Shown here: one piece after another, positions 58,215-64,000 of the stretch | How positions within the stretch are numbered: position 1 is the first letter of the stretch | Layout: every line of letters begins with the position of its first letter | Assembly (NCBI GenBank): GCA_905116865.2 | Contig: CAJHNH020000191.1 | Coordinates: forward strand, 791,263 to 855,262 | Length of the DNA stretch: 64,000 nucleotides | Direction of reading: 5' to 3' | Source of the DNA: Candidula unifasciata | Taxonomy: Eukaryota > Mollusca > Gastropoda > Stylommatophora > Geomitridae | Notes under the pieces: model-generated | The model's database searches: none | What the model was told of the DNA's origin: nothing | What the model saw: only the letters and a program-made list of their open reading frames with translations | Made by a program: the position numbers and the translations under genes

Positions 58215-58975
58215 TTTAAAAAAAAAAAAAAAAACTCACCAGGTTGTTGGTCTGACTTCTAGTCTCAGGATGGTATGGCAAACCCATAGGTAACAGTCCG
58301 GAAGGGAGACACCAAACGAAATATAGATCGATCTAGGCGACTTCATACAAGATCGGTTAGCCTCTTTGCAACATGGTTGCCTTTCTGTCCAAAACAATTC
58401 ACAGAAATACCCAGACAATATTCCGAACCAATCTTTCAGATACTGGGGTGACTCCAAACAGCACTTTATCTGTTGCAGTTTACACCAAGAAAACCTCCGC
58501 TAAAACACTCCCTCCCATTAACCGAAACAACCGCACTGTACCACAGCGCCACATTAGTACCACATACTAATCGACGAGTTGTGGTCAAAACCATCGCCTT
58601 AGACCAATCATCTGTCTCTTTCACACTGGACCAAGATTCTTGCCTGTCATTTATGGGCCAGATACCGGTTGTCCAGACTAGAAAGCTTTTTGAGCACTTC
58701 ACCTCAGGTGGCCAGGCCAGATGGACTGGATGTTGGTAGAGTCTTAGTCTTAGTCAAGGTTACAACTTCACTGCAATCAGTTTTCCCCCATACTTGCGCC
58801 AGTGCAAAGCAAATAAAATGTCCCTCACTGTCGCATTTGAGAAACTGGTGAGCAATCAATTATAGGGAATTACATTAGCGTTGCTGGATATCAACGTGTT
58901 ATTAGAATACATTATGTCCTAAGAACTTGATTAAGTAAGATTACTAAGTGAACACCTCAACACTTCATCTTACAG
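58215..58975. other. Non-coding, no repeat recognised
   Basis: Overlapping ORFs of 65-88 codons on both strands (58373-58739) have no family motif. An A run lies at 58217-58233. It is unique-looking within the window, so an unrecognised exon cannot be excluded. Confidence 0.4.
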
Positions 58976-58979
58976 TATT

Positions 58980-59400
58980 AACGTCAAATCTCTATCATTT
59001 TTAATCAGTGTCGTGGTTTTCTGTATTTGTCTTGCGCTTCTCGGATAGCTTTGGTGAAAGATTTGCTCATCTTTTTGCAGGTTTCTTCTATACGTTTTAT
59101 CTATCTCTTTTTGTGTGTCTTCCTCTCGACTTCCTTCCAGATGTTCTGTTGGTCTTCCTCTCAAATGTCCTGCTGTAAGAAAAAAAGTATCGTATGCACT
59201 TTGACCTGGCTGCATTCTCACTAGATGGCTGAACCATTTCATTCTTTGCCTGTCGATATAATCTAAACATGGTGTTATTCCAACTTTCTATCTAATGCTG
59301 GTATTAATAACCCTGTCTCGTCTAATGTTGTTAGTGACCTTGCAGAGACAGATGTAGTTGTTTTCTTTTCTAGTTCCCTATTCATAACAGGAGTAGGACT
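58980..59400 (-). pseudogene. LINE-B C-terminal region
   Basis: Minus strand: 'CLDYIDRQRMKWFSHLVRM', 'QPGQSAYDTF', then 'HLRGRPTEHLEGSREE' and 'EIDKTYRRNLQK'. It is similar to 12311-12620 and 43446-43680, with frame changes, and ends near the same 3' block ('gtgtcgtggttttc'). Confidence 0.78.
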
Positions 59401-59404
59401 GAGT

Positions 59405-59925
59405 GAGCAACAACAACAACAAAATAGCTATAAATTATATAGTAACATATTCCTACTTTGTTTTTCGTTGATAAAGACTTCATTTAAAACGTTCGTTTTT
59501 TTTTGGGGGGGGGGGGGGGGGGAGTATGTGTGACTTCTTTTTCTACGTGCCTCCGGGATGCTTTTTGCTGACATTCAGTCTGTCATCTAATACCCCCGTA
59601 CTTTAAAGGTTAACAACAAATGCCCCATATATAATCTATATTAATACAAATTTTAATTTTCCGAGTCTGTTAATTATAGACTCGGAAACTACTGAACCGA
59701 TTGCTTTCAAATTTTTACACAACGTTGCCTTTGACCCAAAGCTTGTTTTTATGTCATAAATGCGCACAAACCACGAACGACGTAGCTTCAGCAACGGTCG
59801 AATAATTATTTGTTTATTTGCCGGACCGGATTTGTTTTTAGTTGATTGTTCATATTTGACTGCTGAGCAGGGCTGCCAATAATAATTAAACTTTGCATTA
59901 TTATTTAATTTCATTTCCGCCAATT
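59405..59925. other. Non-coding; G run
   Basis: A G homopolymer of about 20 bases at 59503-59522. A small inverted motif lies near 59658-59690 ('ttccgagtctgttaat' / 'atagactcggaa'). No gene. Confidence 0.5.
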
Positions 59926-59927
59926 AC

Positions 59928-60640
59928 TTTAGTCTTTGGTAGCGTAGTTGTAAATATCTGCCTATCATGCGGGTGACCCGCGTTCGATTCCCCGCTAGGT
60001 AATATAATTTTTTTGGCCCTTAACTGGGCGGCTGGCACGTTGTGTTGTGGGTTATGGCTAGACCCGCGACATCTACGCCTTTTTTCGGTTTTGGGGTTTA
60101 CAGCTAGCGGCGACGTGATGCTCAAAGAATATGTCACGGGTAATTTTCGATCGCCTTTGAGAGGGCCGCTGGCAGGTTGTGTTGTGGTTTACAGCTAGGC
60201 TGCGATATCTGACCTAAACTCTTCAGCCTTTGGTAGTATAGTTGTAACTATTCCACTCTTCAATGTGTGACCGGTGTTCGATTCCGCGCTAGGTGATAAT
60301 TGTTCTTTTTCCCTTAAAAGGGTGGTTGCCACGTTGTGTTGTGGTTTACAATTAGGTTGCGATATCTGCGCCTTTCGTCCAAAGATATCCGATTTCAGTA
60401 AAGTCCCAATTAGCCTCCCCGCGCCGCTTCACTCGATCAAAAATTATTTCGGCGATGACAGAAACTGTTAACTAAGACGGCTTACAGTCCAGTTTAATTT
60501 GGGTGGACACGGATGCCAAGGTCAGTTAAAAATCGTCCCTTCGGACAGGGAGAGATAAGCGGTGCAGTGTATTGTATACTTTTTACTGTGGGTTCCATCA
60601 CAGGTTAGGTGATAAAGTTTTTTTTTTCTTTTTATGTCGG
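59928..60640 (+). mobile_element. tRNA-Asp-like SINE cluster
   Basis: Two heads resemble tRNA-Asp. The first (59932-60002) reads 'ttggtagcgtagttgtaaat', 'atcatgcgggtgacccg' and 'gttcgattccccgct'. The second (60228-60298) reads 'ttggtagtatagttgtaac' and 'gtgttcgattccgcgct'. A third, worn one ends near 60628 ('gtgggttccatcacaggtt'). Between heads, a block 'cacgttgtgttgtggtt' with 'gcgatatctgcgcc' occurs at about 60036, 60170 and 60330. This looks like a tandem or nested cluster of one SINE family. The anticodon position reads ATC where tRNA-Asp has GTC, so these are not functional tRNA genes. Confidence 0.7.
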
Positions 60641-60644
60641 GGGC

Positions 60645-61135
60645 AAAATTAAACTAAACAGTCCGTGGCTACACCATGCGGCGCTAACTCATTTGGCCAC
60701 ACCCATCTACACAGACTGTAGTGACAGTTTTTGTTGTTGTGATGGTGGTGGTGGTAGTAGTAGCAGTAGTACTGTTACTGGATAGGTGATGTGGTAGCTG
60801 TTACACTGGCCACATTTACTTCTCAGTACAAATTATTGCTACCCGTGAAATGTGTCATCAAAGCTCAGCTTCTTTCGCCCAGTAACTAGCGAATGAACAG
60901 TTGATATGTCCATGTAACGTGTGTGATCTTTCTTGCACATCCGCACTCATTATTTTATTCGGAACTTACCGGGTTTCGCTTGTGGTCGCTACTTCCCCTC
61001 CTCGATAAACTATACGTTATGGTTATGTGAAACAAGGTTGGTTGCAAATGTCGGCTACGGTTTCAGCTTTCCATTTGCAGGACTCTTGACGCAAAATACT
61101 TGAAATTTCAGAACAATATTTTCCCGTAATTAATT
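60645..61135. other. Non-coding, no gene seen
   Basis: Short GGT/AGT-rich tract at 60740-60775. Nothing else recognised. Confidence 0.5.
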
Positions 61136-61140
61136 TTTAA

Positions 61141-61292
61141 AATGCGGATACAAACAATACATTGCACAATTTATTTCCAGGCATATTTCGCTGTATCTCA
61201 TAAGGTGGGTTACTACAGTAGAAACGCACCTGATGAGATACAGCGAAATATCCGTGGCAATAAATTGTGTAATGTATTCGTTTTATCCGCAT
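61141..61292. mobile_element. Near-perfect palindromic MITE
   Basis: Left arm 61141-61210 ('aatgcggatacaaacaatac', 'catatttcgctgtatctcat') and right arm 61222-61292 (reverse: 'aatgcggataaaacgaatac', 'atatttcgctgtatctcatc') meet with almost no spacer. Even the centre, 'ggttactacagtagaaac', is partly symmetric. A half copy is at 55118-55222. Confidence 0.8.
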
Positions 61293-61294
61293 TA

Positions 61295-61620
61295 TTTAGA
61301 ACTTGATTTTTCGTCAATACACTGCAGGTAAGCATCTATCGGTTTTGATATTTCGTGTCATATTTGAATAATCTATGCCTAAATAAGTATGACTTTCATT
61401 GAAGATTAAACGCATTGTTGCATAATATGTTAATTTGAAAATCAAATTTACTACTTTGGCAGAACGGTGTGTTTATAAATTAACAAGTTATGTCTCTTAA
61501 TACGAAGACAATTACCATATGCAGAAAAAAAAACTGTTTTACTGTTTTTGCTGCTGCCACTGCGACTACTGTTTTTATGCAACTACTACCACTTCTGCTG
61601 ATGCTGCTGTGGCTACTGCT
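61295..61620. other. Non-coding, no gene seen
   Basis: Nothing recognised. CTG/CTA-rich sequence leads into the array at 61625. Confidence 0.45.
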
Positions 61621-61624
61621 GCTA

Positions 61625-61627
61625 TGG

Positions 61628-61726
<99 letters not shown>

Positions 61727-61745
61727 TTACTACTACTAATACTAC
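61625..61745. repeat. (ACT)n microsatellite
   Basis: About 37 ACT units, decaying into mixed CTG/ATT units on both sides (61555-61810). Confidence 0.96.
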
Positions 61746-61814
61746 TACTGCTGTTGCTGCAATTACTACTACTATTACTGCTTATGCTTCTATTCTACTT
61801 CTACTGCTTCTAGT

Positions 61815-62210
61815 GTTAATTATAGAGCGAACAATGATACAACTGACATCCCCATAAGTATTTTTTTTTGTATTCGTAAATATATTTTCCAGAAGAGAAG
61901 CTACATAAAGCAAATATCTTGTTTCACGCGTAGATAGACGCGTAGATAGACATTTGTCGCTGTAACAATTAAAGAGAATTAGGAAAACACTAGTGTTTTT
62001 AATTCCTTGGAGAGTACCCGTCTATGCTATTACGATGAATGAATCTGTTGATCCGTATGTCAGCAGAAAGGACGAGTAAACATAAGTTACTGGTGTATAT
62101 TTTAGAAGATGTTGCAAACAAACTTCCGCATTTGTGACCTGTAATAATTCAGTTAATTTGTCATTTTAAACAGCATTACAAGTTTATGGTTAACTACCAG
62201 CAAATAAAAT
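61815..62210. other. Non-coding, no gene seen
   Basis: A 13-bp direct duplication (GTAGATAGACGCG-type) at 61931-61950. Nothing else recognised. Confidence 0.5.
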
Positions 62211-62214
62211 CAAA

Positions 62215-62300
62215 ATTTTTATTTTGAGAGCATGCATCCTTCCTGTAGCAATAAACAGATATGACTCTAGCAACAAACAGATATGAGTCATAGGTTATCT
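62215..62300 (+). mobile_element. LINE-G short fragment
   Basis: 'tttgagagcatgcatccttc' and 'acagatatgagtcatagg' match 53800-53855, with an internal duplication of 'agcaa..aaacagatatga'. It is followed directly by (TTAG)n. Confidence 0.6.
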
Positions 62301-62302
62301 CA

Positions 62303-62347
<45 letters not shown>

Positions 62348-62365
62348 AGTAGTTAGTTAGTTAGT
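62303..62365. repeat. (TTAG)n microsatellite
   Basis: About 15 units of TTAG with one TAG slip. It is not the TTAGGG telomere repeat. Confidence 0.95.
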
Positions 62366-62407
62366 CTTTCCTCTTGTGTCGAGTGCGGCACATAGGGCAG
62401 AGGTCAT
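62366..62407 (+). repeat. Dispersed repeat R11, interrupted copy
   Basis: 'gtctttcctcttgtgtcgag' and 'cacatagggcagaggtca' match 4990-5035. The similarity stops exactly where the LTR begins. Confidence 0.55.
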
Positions 62408-62985
62408 TGTAATGTGCTCTTCTAGGGGCATGTGTTGTTTACATTGCTTTCAGACGAACAGTGAGTTGAAACGACACAGCATGAACGAATATTGAGTTCT
62501 TTGCTTTTATTCGTTGAATCTCCAGTTATCGCAAACATACATTCATGCTTCTCGTGCTCGACTTGCTTGGCTGAATCTAGCGCACCTGGACGGACTTCTC
62601 CACACACTACAGGAATCTATCAGCGCCTCTCGAACCACATCCCTCTATACTTCCTGGACTCTGATATCTGACATTACGACGTATGGACAAAACATTCAGT
62701 CCTCTATTGAAATATAACGTTCACTTGACAAATCATTTATTTTCTCAGGCGTTCATTCACGCGTCCCTCTCTCAGTCAGGGCAGAACTTCAACTGTCTTA
62801 CTTCAGTCTCTCGGTTCACGTCTTCCGTTCACGTCTCATGCTTTTCCTTGTGTCTCTCCACTTCGTTTACCATGAGACCCACGAGACTCACTTCTCCCGT
62901 TTTTCTCTTCTCTCACGGGTCCTCCGACCTTTTCTCTCACCATCGGGAACTCTCTGGGGTTTCCCCGGGAATTCACAACATTACA
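62408..62985 (-). mobile_element. LTR of an LTR retrotransposon (3' LTR, minus orientation)
   Basis: A 578-bp segment whose minus strand starts TGTAATG and ends CATTACA, a perfect 7-bp terminal inverted repeat in the TG...CA form of retroviral-type LTRs. On the minus strand it is preceded by a purine tract, 'gaagggagggggagat' (62986-63001), where the polypurine tract should be. It contains polyadenylation signals AATAAA on the minus strand at 62506-62511 and 62737-62742. The two flanks (gtcat / atctc) do not match, as expected if only the right flank is internal element sequence. The superfamily is unknown because no gag or pol was found before the window ends. Confidence 0.75.
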
Positions 62986-64000
62986 ATCTCCCCCTCCCTT
63001 CTAGTAAAAAAAATTAAACCTTAAAATTTTTTTTTCTATTACTTTGTCTTTAGGTTATAATTTAAGGTTGGGGAATACTTTAATGTAATGATGTGGATTA
63101 CCTAATAATCATTTTGGGTTTTAATGGTTACTTCCCTTTTTATGGTTTTTTACATTATTTCCCTTTTGTCACATTACCAGTTATAAGTACGCAATAAGTA
63201 CCAAGTGGCTTAATTGGGAAACAACCATTCAGGCACTCTCTTCCAAGTGCGGTAGTCCATATAAGCTCTGCGGTATTAACCCCATGCCATCCCACAGTCT
63301 GTATAAAACAGAACAAACAAATTCTGGTACTCTCTTTCAAGTACTGACCAGTCATATCGGCTATGGAACAGAAAGTAGAAAAACCCGCAAAAGTCCACAC
63401 CTCACGTTGGATCAGGCGCTACTGTCACTGGTTACGTTTCAATTAGAAACCATATGTTTCCCTATTTTAGGATTTCGGAACTCAATCCCTTGGATATGTG
63501 GCGTAAATTACCCATACTTTTCCGAAAAAAGTATTATTCTTATTCCCTTTCATATCATAGTAATTACCCTTATTACCTGTTATCCAACCTATATTTTCAA
63601 CCATAAATTTATCTAAAAAAACATATGCAATCATGATAAACCTTATTTCACCATGTTGCTAAATCTCATTGGCATAATAATCATCATTATTGTCATCATA
63701 CACGTTTCATCATCATCATCATCATCATCGATCATTGTTGTTGTCGTTATCAGCATTATTGTCATCATATCATTCATCGTCATCATCATTCCCATCATGA
63801 TAGTCACCATGTCACACGTATATTGTTGCTATTACAAATGTACATCCATAAAAATCATACGTTTACATATTTACATTCATTTCAACCACATTTCTTTCCT
63901 GTAATTTAGGATTTCACCAGGTAATAAATACAATACAAAATTGAATCTATGTTTAGAATCTGGACATCACGTCGGGTAGATGGTTTCAAATGCCCTTAAT
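62986..64000 (-). mobile_element. Presumed internal region of the LTR retrotransposon, no coding seen
   Basis: If the LTR reading is right, this is the stretch upstream of the 3' LTR. It is AT-rich, with an imperfect ATC-trinucleotide tract at 63675-63800. The 81-codon minus-strand frame at 63155-63400 matches no gag, protease, RT, integrase or envelope motif that I can see. Coding parts, if present, lie beyond position 64000. Confidence 0.4.

Noticed and set aside
58373..58739. Overlapping ORFs as a host exon
   Set aside because: Both strands are open to a similar length, there is no recognised motif, and no splice sites frame either. Left as unassigned sequence.
59928..60000. Functional tRNA-Asp gene
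   Set aside because: The anticodon position reads ATC, stem pairings are damaged and a second similar head follows 296 bp later with a shared body, which fits a SINE better.
61490..61857. Leu-rich and Thr-rich ORFs of about 110 codons
   Set aside because: Translations of (ACT)n/(CTG)n. The hydrophobic stretch is not a membrane segment of a real protein.
62303..62365. Telomeric repeat
   Set aside because: The unit is TTAG, not TTAGGG, and it is internal and short.
62408..62985. Solo LTR
   Set aside because: The flanking pentamers (gtcat and atctc) do not match, and a purine tract abuts one side, so an attached internal region is more likely than a solo LTR.

Overview
This is nuclear DNA from an animal, and I find no complete host protein-coding gene in it. 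The base composition is AT-leaning. Long microsatellites are frequent, many dead LINE (non-LTR retrotransposon) fragments are present, and several tRNA-headed SINE families recur on both strands. The mix (CR1/Jockey-like and RNase H-bearing I-type LINEs, a hAT family, a Tc1 relic, several tRNA-derived SINEs) suits a lophotrochozoan, most likely a mollusc. That placement is an inference and no marker gene confirms it. Almost every long open frame lies in a tandem repeat whose unit is stop-free, or is a piece of a transposable element. 

Layout. 1-9.8 kb: quiet sequence with SINE and LINE fragments, including one SINE nested in another with a perfect target duplication. 9.98-11.2 kb: a SINE-like repeat running straight into about 1 kb of (ACAT)n. 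12-18.2 kb: a LINE tail that expanded into a 43-bp minisatellite, a dead Tc1-like transposase, and a LINE whose protein ends in a zinc-finger-like motif. 18.2-28 kb: repeats, a 36-bp minisatellite open on both strands, and the 3' end of an RNase H LINE. 27.9-31.9 kb: two related ~400-bp segments in inverted orientation with fold-back elements and microsatellites between them. 32.4-37.3 kb: two copies of a hAT-derived transposon, one of which carries a captured LINE fragment. 37.3-40.8 kb: composite tetra- and dinucleotide arrays around a 180-codon LINE remnant. 42.1-45.1 kb: the best preserved RNase H LINE (endonuclease, linker, RNase H; RT palm deleted), with another LINE nested in it. 45.7-46.1 kb: the only good candidate for host gene control, a promoter-like cluster and an ATG-free segment ending in a consensus splice donor. 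46.4 kb: a perfect 36-bp hairpin. 47.2-50.2 kb: an RT relic, a 27-bp satellite and a 200-bp-arm inverted repeat next to a hammerhead-like motif. 50.68-52.02 kb: a third hAT copy carrying the same captured LINE. 53-62 kb: more LINE tails, (ACT)n arrays, a tRNA-Asp-like SINE cluster and a palindromic MITE. 62.4 kb to the end: a long terminal repeat with an adjacent polypurine tract, so the body of an LTR retrotransposon continues past the right edge. 

The most interesting structure is the hAT family. Two copies at separate loci have matching terminal inverted repeats and 8-bp target duplications. Both hold the same reverse-transcriptase fragment at the same junction, while the third copy has the uninterrupted junction. 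A LINE insertion was therefore captured by a DNA transposon and spread with it.
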